Positions 22,446 through 32,448 of a stretch of 64,000 nt of DNA are shown in pieces. Under the pieces are notes generated by a model, which worked only from the letters and a program-made list of their open reading frames with translations, ran no database searches and was not told where the DNA came from. A program made the translations under genes and the position numbers. Every line of letters starts with the position of its first letter. Positions within the stretch are counted from its first letter, which is position 1. The DNA is from Bufo bufo (Eukaryota; Chordata; Amphibia; Anura; Bufonidae). The stretch spans positions 582,268,471-582,332,470 of the forward strand of contig NC_053390.1 in the NCBI RefSeq assembly GCF_905171765.1, read 5' to 3'.

Positions 22446-22721
22446 AATTGATATTGGTTAATTTTTATTTATTTTATTTTTATTTTAATTCATTTCCCTA
22501 TCCACATTTGCTTGCAGGGGATTTACCTACATTTTGCTGCCTTATGCAGCCCTTTAGCCCTTTCCTGGGCTATTTTACAGCCTTTTTAGTGACTTCAATG
22601 GGGTTCGGATTCGGGGCGAAGTTCGGGTCGAGTTCGGATCCCGAACCCGAACATTTTTGTGAAGTTCGGCTGAACTTCTCGAACCCGAACATCCAGGTGT
22701 TCACTCAACTCTACTCTTAAT

Positions 22722-23511
22722 AATTGACCCTTTGGGATACCCTTTTCTAGTGGTTTAGGATGGAAGCTTTCCCACCTCAGCAAGCTATTGGTGGCAGTTT
22801 GTTTGCGATAAAGTGTTGTCTTTAATTGTTGGTTTTCTCCCTTGCTAATTTTCAAATCCAGAATTGATATTGATAATTTGTTTATTTCAATTGTAAAATG
22901 CAATCCGATGTGATTTATATTAAGTTTATCCATGAATTGTTCAAACTCAGCAATAGTACCTGTACAAAATAACAAAATATCATCTATAAAGTGCACCCAC
23001 AAGGGAATACATTGGGTCCATAGTAACATGTATTCTGTAAAGACCACTGTATCCTCCCACCAGCCCAGGAGCAATGCTTGCATAAGTAGGCGCACATGGG
23101 CTCCCCATTGCGGTGCCCCTGAGCTAGTGGTAAAATTTGCCATCAAATAGAAAATAATTATGTGTCAACACAAAATCAAGGAGGCGTAACACCAATTGGT
23201 TGTGTTTCCTGATTTTATGACTCCTAGAGTCTAGGTAAAATTTAACTGCAGCTAGGCCCTTGGTGTGGGGTATAGACGTATATTGATGCTAAAGAGCTGT
23301 CAGCCTCAATACTAATGCCTTCCAATCTCTTCAAAAGATCAGTTGTATCACAGAGATATAAAGGTAGGGTCAAAAGAAAGGGACGCAAAAAATGGTCTAC
23401 ATAAATTCCTATATGTTGTGTGAGATTATAAATTCCTGAGAGAATAGTGCAACCATTTAATGGTTCAAGACCTTTATGAATTATGAATAGATGGGAACAA
23501 GAGGCTATTGC
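22722..23511 (-). pseudogene. PLE-2 reverse transcriptase part
   Basis: Minus-strand frames show HKGLEPLNG (start of the RT fingers, about 23,480), LLKRLEGISIEAD, a damaged motif A region, the end of the motif B block near 23,100-23,120, FIDDILLFCTG (YxDD-type motif C, about 22,985), LSISILDLKISKG and NSLLRWESFHPKPL, ending at the hAT-1 target site. It is collinear with PLE-3 25,050-25,830. Shifts and stops make it non-functional. The N-terminal region is absent: the copy begins abruptly at 23,511 next to the 5' part of PLE-3. Confidence 0.85.
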
Positions 23512-23514
23512 TGA

Positions 23515-26500
23515 CACAAGAGAATATCAAATTGTCTGAAATAGAAAAAAAGATTGGAGAAGTGAGGAAAATAGCCCTGACCTTTAAAGATCATACCGAA
23601 TATATTAAGAGAGAATTGAAGCTACAAAATAATATTGAGAGGTTTAAGAATTCTTTGATTGAATGTAAACATAGACAATTTGCGTAAGATCTGAACGAAT
23701 TTAGGAATAAAACCGTGTATAACATCACACGTTTGGAATCAAGAGACTCGGTAACTAATATAGTAGCCTCTGAGGCAGATAGCTCTGATATTTAGCAGCG
23801 CATTCCCAATCCAAATCAAAGAACCTACTTTAAAACTGTGGTCGATATAGAAGTCTCAATATAAATTTTTCTTCTAGATTTGGTTATAGGGGTAATTAAT
23901 ATATGTATATCTACAACCTCATTCATCATATATTTAAACCCAAAAACAATGGGAACAACACAACGAGATGGGAGATGGAGGTGCCCTCCCCCCTCAAGTA
24001 CCATACCTTTGAGAGGGGATGGCACATCGTCTTTACCGACATCATCCTCTATAGCAGGCATGCTCAACCTGCGGCCATCCAGCTGTTGCAAAACTACAAC
24101 TCCCACCATGCCTGAACAGCCTACAGCTATCAGCCTACAGCAGGGCATTGTGGGAGTTGTAGTTTTACAACAGCTAGAGGGCCGCAGGTTGAGAATGCCT
24201 GCTCTACAGCATTGTTATCAACACACAGCTCTATAGACAACACAACTTTTTTAGGTCAGATAACCCAACCAAATACTTACTTACTAAAGGAGCGAAGACA
24301 CAGACACAAAAGAAATAACTAGAGCATCAACTGATAAGTCCTTGGTCCTTAATCTTTCTGGATCAAGATTATCAGATGATGAAATTTCTATAATTTCAAA
24401 GGGTCTTACAGTTTTTCCAACAAATTGTTTTGATTGTTTTGAATGGATCAAGGACATTCATTTGTTTGTATGGAAATTAAAGTGGCGCAAACATTTGCTC
24501 AAACTGACAAATAAAGATGTGCTGAGATGGGGTTAGAATTAACCGACCTCCAGGGTTTTGATAACTTAATTGATCTTCTTAATGATAATGAGAAAGCGAA
24601 AGGAGAGGGTCCATTTACAAACCTGGGGTACAAGAGTAACAAAAATCCACCTTAAAGTGGTGATATGCACATAGAAAGATTCCTCAAATCAGTTATTAGA
24701 GATCTTACTAATATACCACAAACACCTATACATAAGAACTATGCAGATGAAGAGATGATAGGTTTGAAAAACCTGAGTGACAACAAAAACTTAATAATAA
24801 AACCCTCTGATAAGGGGGAAAATACAGTTGTACTCAATTGCCATCAATATAAAAATACAGTATGTGCATAGCTCTTCTGTCTGACAAGATCAACTATGAA
24901 GTCCTAAAACATGATCCTATAAAACAATATAGATCTGAACTCCATTTCATTCTACAGGAAGCTCTAGAAGACAAACTAATCAGTCGTAGGGAAATGGACT
25001 ATATGCTACCTACACAACCACGAGTAGCAACTTTTTATTGTTTACCAAAAATTCATAAAGGTCTTGAACCATTAAAAGGCCACCCTATTGTCTCAGGAAT
25101 TGATAATCTCACACAACATATAGGAACTTATGTAGACCATATTTTGCATCCCTTTCTTTTGACTCTACCTTCATATCTCCGTGATATAACTGATCTTTTG
25201 AAGAGATTGGAAGGCATTAGTATTGAAGCTGACTCCTTTTTAGCATCAATAGATGTTGAAGCCTTGTATACATCTATACCCCACACCAAGGGCCTAGCTG
25301 CGGTAAAATTTAACCTAGACTCTAGGAGTAAAGAAATGAGGAAACACAACCAATTGGTGTTACACCTCCTTGATTATGTGTTGACGCATAATTATTTTCT
25401 ATTTGATGGCAAATTCTATCACCAGCTCAGGGGCACCGCAATGGGGAGCCCATGTGCGCCTACTTATGCAAACCTTGCTCCTGGGCTGGTGGGAGGATAC
25501 AGTGGTCTTTACAGAAGACATGTCACTATGGACCCAATGTATTCCCTTGTGGGTGCACTTTATAGATGATATTTTGTTATTTTGTACAGGTACTATTGCT
25601 GAGTTTGAACAATTTATGGATAACCTTAATGTAAACCACATCGAATTGCATTTTACAATTGAAATAAACAAATTATCAATATCATTTCTGGATTTGCAAA
25701 TTAGCAAGGGAGAAAACCAACAATCAAAGACCACACTTTATCGCAAACAAACTGCCACCAATAGCTTGCTGAGGTGGGAAAGCTTCCATCCTAATCCACT
25801 AGGAAAGGGTATCCCAAAGGGTCAATTTTTAAGAGTGAGGTGCAATTGCTCCACAATGGATGAATTTGAATTTGAGGCAACAAAACTCTATTACAGATTC
25901 AAACAGAGGGGCTACCCTGACTATTGCTTAAACCAAGCTTGGACTTGCAAGTGATAGCAATCGTGCGTCCCTTCTTCAACCACTAAATAACAAAAAAGAG
26001 GACGGCCTAATACGTATAATTGGGTCTTTTTATTCTCAACCTAATCAAGTTAGGGATATCCTAAACCGGTACTGGTCCCTTCTCAAAACAGGTCCTGATT
26101 TGAAAGATTATGTGGCAGATACACCCTCTATAACGTTTCACAGAGGAAGAAATATCAGTGACAGCCTAGTACATAGTCACTATGAACCCCCCAAAAAGAA
26201 ACATGGCTTCAGGGCCCAAAAAATGTTACCTTTAAATGTGGGCAATGTAAGGCCTGCTCCTTTATTAATATTCGGGATACCTTTAGAGGTAGTACGGACA
26301 CAAAATTTACAGGGCCCGGAGTTTTTCCAAATTGTAACACCATAAGTGTCGTTTATTTGATGCAATGTCACTGTAGAATACTATATGAAGGCAAAACATG
26401 TAGGGAGTTCAAAATGCGAATCTTGGAAGATCTAGGTGACATTAGAAACAAACGAGATAAACCGATTGCGAGACATATTCAAACACACCATCAGGGGGTT

Positions 26501-26600
26501 GTCACTGGTATTTCATTCTGTATGATTGAGTAGGAGGCAATATAGAGCGAACATTAAAACAAAAAGAGTCCAGATGGATATATCGACTAAATACAGTCTC
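23515..26600 (+). pseudogene. PLE-3 RT / GIY-YIG endonuclease
   Basis: The reading frame starts in a helical, charged region (SEIEKKIGEVRK, TEYIKRELKLQNN), interrupted by a 147-bp hAT MITE. Then IIKPSDKGE (about 24,805), CLPKIHKGLEPLKG (about 25,035), SIDVEALYTSI (motif A, 25,243-25,275), GTAMGSPCAPTYANL (motif B, 25,434-25,478), FIDDILLF (motif C, about 25,558), FLDLQISKG, NSLLRWESFHPNPL, a Cys-rich remnant near 26,240, and VVYLMQCHCRILYEGKT (GIY-YIG, about 26,347-26,400) with ARHIQTHHQG. Catalytic residues of RT look intact. Lesions: stops near 23,684 and 23,793, frameshifts near 24,535, 24,860, 25,480, 25,930 and 26,200-26,340. It is a recent-looking but inactive copy. Confidence 0.88.
24055..24201. 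mobile_element. Short hAT MITE, 147 bp
   Basis: Termini CAGGCATGCTCAACCTGCGG and, inverted, CAGGCATTCTCAACCTGCGG. An 8-bp duplication CTCTATAG/CTCTACAG flanks it (24047-24054, 24202-24209; one mismatch). The inside is nearly a palindrome around TACAACTCCCAC and GTGGGAGTTGTA. Confidence 0.9.
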
Positions 26601-27193
26601 ACCAAATGGTCTAAATGAAAATGTATCCATATATATTCATTTTATTAGGTTGGGGTATAGGTATCCTTGAATCTATAAGAATCCTACATATATTTATTTG
26701 CATATATACATCTTCCTTCGGGCATTGTTTATCTCCTTTTCTCCTTTATAGATACTTATCAATTTTGCCATTTTCTAGAAAGAAAAAGTTTTTTTGCATA
26801 ATAATCTCCCTTATATAGTAATTTTAAATATGGTGCATAAGTTATCTGGTCTGTTTAACGGGCCTAGTGATCACAAATATCCACTTAATAAAGTTATTAA
26901 TTTTCTGGAACTCTGGCCGTGCTTTGGAACGCATTTCGAATGCAACGCCATTCGTCATGACGTAATCCATGATGCAGCGCTGCACAAATGGCTAAGATCT
27001 CGCGATACTGGCCCCGGGAGTCCATTTAGTAATCTGACATCATGCTTATATTGATCCAATACTTCTCAGGCGGTGTTATTTATATTGATCTTTATCAAAT
27101 GGCTTTCAAGGTATGAATGGTTTATCTGTTTTGTGACCTATACATCGGCACCTGAATTCAACATCTTTATTTATATGATATCTATACACCTTA

Positions 27194-27724
27194 GGGTACT
27201 TTCACACTAGCGTTTTTCTTTTCCGATATTGAGTTCCATCCTAGGGGCTCAATACCGGAAAAAAACAGATCAGTTTTATCCTAGTGCATTCTGAATGGAG
27301 AGCAATCCGTTCAGGATGCATCAGGATGTCTTCAGTTCAGCCACTGTACGGCTTTTGGATGGAGAAAATATTGCAGTACGCTGCGGTATTTTCTCCGTCC
27401 AAAATACTGGAACACTTGCTGGAATGCCGGCATTATTTTACAATGAAATGGATTACTGTCGGATCCGGCTCTAAGTGTTCCGGAAAAACAGATCCGGTTT
27501 TGCATTCTGTGCATGCGCAGACCTTTAAAAATGTGAAAAGGATAAATACCGGATCCGTTTTTCCGGATGACAACCGGAGAGATGGATCCGGTATTGCAAT
27601 ACATTTGTGAGACGGATCGCATCCAGATCCGTCTACAAATGGTATCTGTTTGCATAGATCCGGCAGGCAGTTCTGGCGACAGACCTGCCTGCCGGAATCC
27701 AGCGACACTTGTGTGAAAGTACCC
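27194..27724. mobile_element. PIF/Harbinger-type MITE, 531 bp
   Basis: Termini GGGTACTTTCACAC and GTGTGAAAGTACCC, flanked by TTA at 27191-27193 and 27725-27727. The inside is built from GGATCCG and TCCGG-rich subrepeats. A 3-bp TWA duplication is the Harbinger hallmark. It is inserted in the PLE-3 3' region; PLE-0 (minus strand near 10,700) shows CACCTTATATTGTA uninterrupted. Confidence 0.9.
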
Positions 27725-27757
27725 TTATATTGTAGGGATATTAGTCCTGGTTGTTGT

Positions 27758-27800
27758 CCCCTGATGAGCTGGTGCCTCCGGCACAGTGAAACGCGTTGGG
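27758..27800 (+). ncRNA. Hammerhead ribozyme motif (type I-like) in PLE-3 tail
   Basis: CTGATGA at 27761-27767, a stem II hairpin at 27768-27787 (GCUG and UGCC paired with GGCA and CAGU, one bulged G, loop UCC), then GAAAC at 27788-27792. With minimal stem III (AC with GU) the cleavage site would be after GUU at 27795-27797. Stem I would be CCC (27758-27760) with GGG (27798-27800). PLEs are known to carry hammerhead motifs with very short stem III that work best as dimers. The core is fully conserved. Activity is inferred, not shown. Confidence 0.75.
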
Positions 27801-28185
27801 TTTGTGGTTTTTATATGGTACCTAATTATGATATGTAAGAATTATTACATGTTCCTACATATTTCTGGATGATGCAATTTTTGTTTTTTGATACAAGGTG
27901 TCTTGACTTTTCATATACCCTGACCGAACTGACTCACATTATAATAACATCACATTGATGGGACCTTTCTCTGTGTCAGGAACATACTAGGGTGAGTAAA
28001 TTTTTCCTGACACGGGATCGCCCCTATCGGGGCTTGTATTCCGTTCATAGGCAGGGCATAAATAGATACAGGGTGAGAGATAGGGAATTTTTTTCCTTAG
28101 TCCAATTCTACCTCAACAAACAATTTATTTGTAGGAAATGGCAGTAAATGGTTTTATGAAGTGATAGATCTTTAATAAAAGTTAT

Positions 28186-28329
28186 GTTTTAGTGGTGTTC
28201 TCTCAGTGATATTACAGAGTTTAGGTAGGCCTGGGCATTGAGATGTGAGCTGCTATCTTGCTGACTGGGCTCAGCCTTTGCAAACCTTCAGATTGCTGGG
28301 CGAGTAGAGTTGTTTCCTAGCCGCGCATT
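28186..28329. other. Unassigned stretch
   Basis: Between the PLE-3 end and the BED-finger fragment I see no motif beyond ordinary sequence. Confidence 0.4.
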
Positions 28330-29100
28330 CTGTTATCGATGACTGATGATGGAGAGGAGGAGGAGTCTAAGTGAGAGAAGTGGAAAGGGATGACACAGTG
28401 CTGCCCGTGAATGTGGCATGGCTGCCTCAAGTGCAACAGGGAGAAAGAGGGAAATCCTGGTAGAGCTTGCCCATGGGATGGAGTGATGCCGCTTGATGTG
28501 GTTCAATACAGCTGTGGTGCCTACATTTGTGTTTGCCTGCCCATAACTTATTTTGCTCTTGCACAGCTTGCACAAGGCAATGCTTTTGATGGGAGATCCT
28601 CATGCAGTAGAGGTAAAGGCCGCCGAGCTGGGCTTATCTCTGGCACGTTTTGCGCCTAACCCATCCACAGCATCAGCAGCATCACCACCAGAAGCAGAAG
28701 TGCATTCCAAAGCAGACGTGGCTCTGGATGTTCTTTGGGAGGTATGTGACCTCTGCTCTTTATTGCTGTAGCTATTACCCTCCTTCTCTGATGTTGCCTC
28801 CTCCACAGCACCCAGATATGGCTCCCAGGTCCAGCACACAATTGTCAATAAAGTCCTCACCCTCCCTGCTATTCCTATCAAACTGTGGCATATCATGGTG
28901 GGTTCTTTGGAGCCCCTCGTCTGCTCTGCATTTGCCCTGACTGCCAATGTCACTGCCACCAATGCCAATACCATAGCTACAAGGGTCACTACTACCACCA
29001 CCAACACGGCTATGCCTGGGGTCAGCAGCCTCCTTCTCCACCTACTCCTCAGGGCAGTACAAAATGCTCTCACACAAGTCATCAAGAACTGACTGCTCTC
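28330..29100 (-). pseudogene. BED-finger N-terminal fragment of a hAT transposase
   Basis: The minus-strand frame contains ALCKLCKSKISYGQAN, then NVGTTAVLNHIKRHHSIPW, the Cys2...His pattern of a BED zinc finger (about 28,475-28,575). This is preceded by a Ser/Ala-rich, low-complexity N-terminal region (28,600 to about 29,100) that is open except for one in-frame TGA near 28,597. The catalytic core is absent: after the finger the frame runs out at 28,333. It resembles the BED region of hAT-3 (NVGTTALRQHMQRRH at about 51,650) more than hAT-1. A host ZBED-type gene is possible but less likely, because the frame has a stop and there is no exon structure. Confidence 0.65.
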
Positions 29101-29175
29101 ACACAAGTTGTTAATAGGTAGACTCTCTTGACTATCTGCCGTAAGGTGTGGTGGGGTTTTCTTGCAACTTCTTAA

Positions 29176-29705
29176 AGGATAACTGTCATATTTTCCTAAA
29201 AAAAATTTTTTTGCATATGTTACTGCTGCAGCAGCATTATGCATAAAGCAGTCTTTAGTTTTTTTCACTTACCACTCTTTTCCTTGAGTTTTCCCCTTAG
29301 TTACAGCTGTTTTGAATCCTACATTATGAGGATCTTCTCAATATGGCTCCTCTGCCAGTTCTCTGAGACCAAAACTGCATTCCCTCAGGTCACATACAAT
29401 CTTGCTGTAGCCTGCAGCTTCCTGCCAGCCAATCAGATTGGATTACTGAGAGACATGCCTCCTCACTCTGAAGCCTAATGCAGGCATGCAGTGTAAAGGA
29501 CCACTCCTCTGTCTTCCTAGCCGGAGACAGATGAGCCATAGCAACAGTCTTTTAAGGGAGCAGTGGAAAGGGACAGGAGACATTAATGAAAGCTGTTATT
29601 ATAAGGTAATTATAGATCTTTTGGCAATCATTAACAGACCAACTCAGGTATACATGCCTAGCTCTAATAAACTAGCAAATAAAATACAAATATGACAGTT
29701 ATCCT
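29176..29705. mobile_element. T2-type (Kolobok-related) MITE, about 530 bp
   Basis: TTAA at 29172-29175 and 29706-29709 flanks AGGATAACTGTCATA and its inverted copy TATGACAGTTATCCT. Ends of the form TTAAAGG are those of T2-type MITEs described in Xenopus. There is no credible coding frame. Its insertion splits GAAGTTGCAAG from TTTTTCTT around the hAT fragment. Confidence 0.85.
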
Positions 29706-29709
29706 TTAA

Positions 29710-30053
29710 GAAAAAGGAAGGCACCCCACTAGTAAGGGGCAGTGAAGACTAAGCCATCCAATCCACAATGTCGTTCTTTTTACTCCTCAACAATAATGTT
29801 GCATCATCCAGAAGCCCACATCTTCCCGAAGCCTACAATTACTAGCTGTGGCTCTGGGTCTTTTGTTTGGAATCTATCTGTAGCCCTGACATATTTGGCC
29901 CTCTCAAATATTATTGAGTGCTACCCGCTCTATTGGTACAATAAAGGGATATAAAGGGAAATGGACAATTGAGGCCTGATGCTTATTTTCACATTAACAC
30001 CCACAGGTAAATTGTTGCCCTACCCTTTGTATTGGTGTACTGATTACCTATAT
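29710..30053. other. Unassigned stretch with a motif repeated downstream
   Basis: No gene. ATTGAGGCCTGATGCTTATT near 29,968 is echoed at about 30,462 (ATTGAGGCCTGACACTTTTT) on either side of the hAT MITE, so this may be a tandemly duplicated or longer old repeat. Confidence 0.4.
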
Positions 30054-30377
30054 CAGTGATGGCGACCTTTTAGAGACCTAGTGTCCAAACTTCAACCCAA
30101 AACCCACTTATTTATTGCAAACTGCCAACACTGCAATTTATCCTGAATACTACAGTTAAATATGGTATATCTTTCATGAACTTTATCAGTTATCTATAAT
30201 AGACTGCCTACATTTAGTGCGCTGGCCATGCTGTTCATGGTACGCCCTGCGCTCATGAATGGCAGGAAAAGTCTAAGGTGTATTGGTACACCACATACTT
30301 TTTCCAGGGTGCGGATGCCCACAGAGAGGAATCTGAGTGCCACCTCTGGCACCTGTGTCATAGGAGCGCCATCACTG
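30054..30377. mobile_element. hAT MITE, 324 bp, exact 8-bp duplication
   Basis: Termini CAGTGATGGCGACC and GGAGCGCCATCACTG, flanked by ACCTATAT at 30046-30053 and 30378-30385. Charlie-like hAT ends. Non-coding. Confidence 0.92.
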
Positions 30378-30385
30378 ACCTATAT

Positions 30386-31972
30386 GCTGGTTTAATTAAA
30401 TTGAACCCACAAAAAAATTATTAATTCCAACCGTGTGAATATAGAATAAACAGAAACGGACGATTGAGGCCTGACACTTTTTTCGCGTTTAAATTAAATT
30501 CAATACTTCTCCCCCCAAAACACGCATTGTAAAGTTTTTGCTTACCCCCCTCACCCCTCCCAAAAATAAAAGTATTTCTGTGAAAATGGGGGGAAACAAT
30601 GAAAGTAATGTACTTGCAGGTAGCTAATTTTGAGGTTTGCAGCAGTTGCATTTTTTTCTAAGAAGCACAGCCAGCCTCAGCTCCTCTCTTCTCACTCCCT
30701 AGCTGACAGCTTCCCTGCCTCCTTATTCTACACATACAATTCTTCTTCTTTGTAATTATAGCTTTTTTCCTTAACTGTCCCTGGAAGTAGAATACAAGCT
30801 TGATTGATTTCTGACTGTCTCTGACTCGCTAAGAAGTTTTTTTCTGGCATTCACCCTCATTCTCAGCCCTTCTTCTCCCCCCTAGTGCTTTTTTTCCACC
30901 CACATGTGCGCTAAAATAATGCTATGCACCATTTTAGTGGATTTGTCTGAAGAATTAAAATGTATTTCAACACATAATTTTAAACGGTGGCAAAATTGCA
31001 ATCGGTTTTTAGAAAAGAAAAAGTGCAATTGTGCATCGAGCTAAATATCCTGTATGCTGCTGGAGGTGCTGGCAATATGTTTATAAAACACTTATGAAAG
31101 GTAGAACTTGAGGTTTTTGAAAAAAACTAAATGATCCACATATTTTTTTATTTTTATTTGTGCATCATTTTTATGCCCACAGTGCAATGAAATGAACAGC
31201 TTTTCACTTTCTAGCAGTTGCCATCACTGTAACACACACATGCAGAATAATACCCCTATAGACTACCTCTCTGATAAAACTTGATTTTTCTACCTAATAA
31301 TTCAAGCTACCTAACTAAATATATCCTTAAACTATCCCTGCAACACCCTAAGATTTTTGGCTTGTGTCTGCAGTAGGTGTCTGCCAGACACATGGCAAAC
31401 ACATCCTCTGACATCACTGGCTGAGCTCACAATGGCATCTTTGCTTCTGAGCTAGCACAGAGCCTGATGGACCAGCCAATATCTTGCTCCCTGATTGGCT
31501 GACAGGCTGCCTGCAAAGCATTGTTGGCAAGCCCACCAGCCAAGTCCTCTCCTCTGTCTTCATCCTCCCTGCCTTGTTTCCTTTGCATTTAAACAGTAAA
31601 ATGGTGGGCATCATTTTACATTATTTACAGAAGAATTTTTGTGAAATTTATGAGGAATCCAGTTCAATTTGGTCATCTCTATACCTGAATAATTTTTGCA
31701 GTATAGCAGAACACATTATCCTGCTGAAGGTGGCCATTGCAATTAGGAAATACCATTGCCATAAAGGGATTTACTCGTTATGCAATAATGATTATGTACT
31801 GTAAAGTAGCATCCACATGAATACCAGGACCCAATGTTTACCAGCAGAACATTGTTTCCTCCACCAGCGTACCTTTCTCCTGCAGTTCATTCTGGAGCCT
31901 TCTCTTCCCCAGCTACAGTAGGCAGTTGTAGAGGGGAGTGCCTAGCAATATATATAAATATACACTGAACAA
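30386..31972. other. About 1.6 kb with no recognised feature
   Basis: A/T-rich sequence with a few short open frames lacking any recognisable domain. It could be host intergenic DNA or old repeats. Confidence 0.5.
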
Positions 31973-32448
31973 AAATATAAACGCAACAGTTTCAGTTTTG
32001 CTCCCATTTTGCATGAGCTGAACTCAAAGATCTGAAACATTTTCTATATACACAAAAGACCCATTACTCTCAAATATTGTTCACAAATCTGTCTAAATCT
32101 GTGTTAGTGAGCACTTCTCCTTTGCCGAGATAATCCATCTCACCTCACAGGTGTGGCATATCAAGGTGCTGACTAGACAGCATGAATATTGCACAGTTGT
32201 GCCTTAGACTGCCCACAATAAAAGGCAACTCTGAAATGTGAAGTTTGATCACACAGCACAATGCTACAGATGTTGCAACATTTGAGGGAGCGTGTAATTG
32301 GCATGCTGACTGTAGGACTGTCTACCAGAGCTGTTGCCTGTGCAATGAATGTTCATTTCTCTACCATAAGACATCTCTGAAGGCGTTTCAGAGAATATAG
32401 CAGTACATCCAACCGGCCTCACAACCGCAAACCACGTGTAACCACATC

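Larger units (their letters stand above)
17507..22713 (+). mobile_element. hAT-1, BED-finger hAT transposon, 5,207 bp
   Basis: Bounded by an exact 8-bp duplication CTCTTAAT (17499-17506 and 22714-22721). Termini TAGGGATGAGTGAAC and, inverted at the right, TAGAGTTGAGTGAAC. Subterminal sequence is rich in CGAACCCGAAC motifs, probably transposase binding sites. It contains one transposase gene (18594-21740), about 110-bp degenerate repeats before it (17,880-18,590) and a 93-bp tandem array after it. PLE-3 has the empty site near 25,825. Confidence 0.95.
14831..23511 (-). mobile_element. PLE-2, 5'-truncated Penelope-like element, minus strand
   Basis: The minus strand carries the RT from the PKIHK-like motif onward (23,511 to 22,722), then the 5.2-kb hAT insertion, the endonuclease part (17,506 to 16,697), the 3' UTR (16,696 to 14,831) and a solo-LTR insertion within that UTR. 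It is collinear with PLE-3 (25,050-27,190). Its 5' end sits directly against the start of PLE-3, head to head. The two copies can be used as empty sites for each other's insertions. Confidence 0.85.
23512..28185 (+). mobile_element. PLE-3, Penelope-like element with complete 3' tail
   Basis: Plus-strand element with N-terminal coiled-coil-like region, RT, GIY-YIG nuclease, 3' UTR, a Harbinger MITE (27,194-27,724) and a pLTR-like tail containing a hammerhead motif (27,758-27,800) and AATAAA (28,174-28,179). It contains the uninterrupted sites for hAT-1, the solo LTR (15,493-16,132) and the L1 (3,924-10,328). Assignment to a Neptune-like vertebrate group is a guess. Confidence 0.85.
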
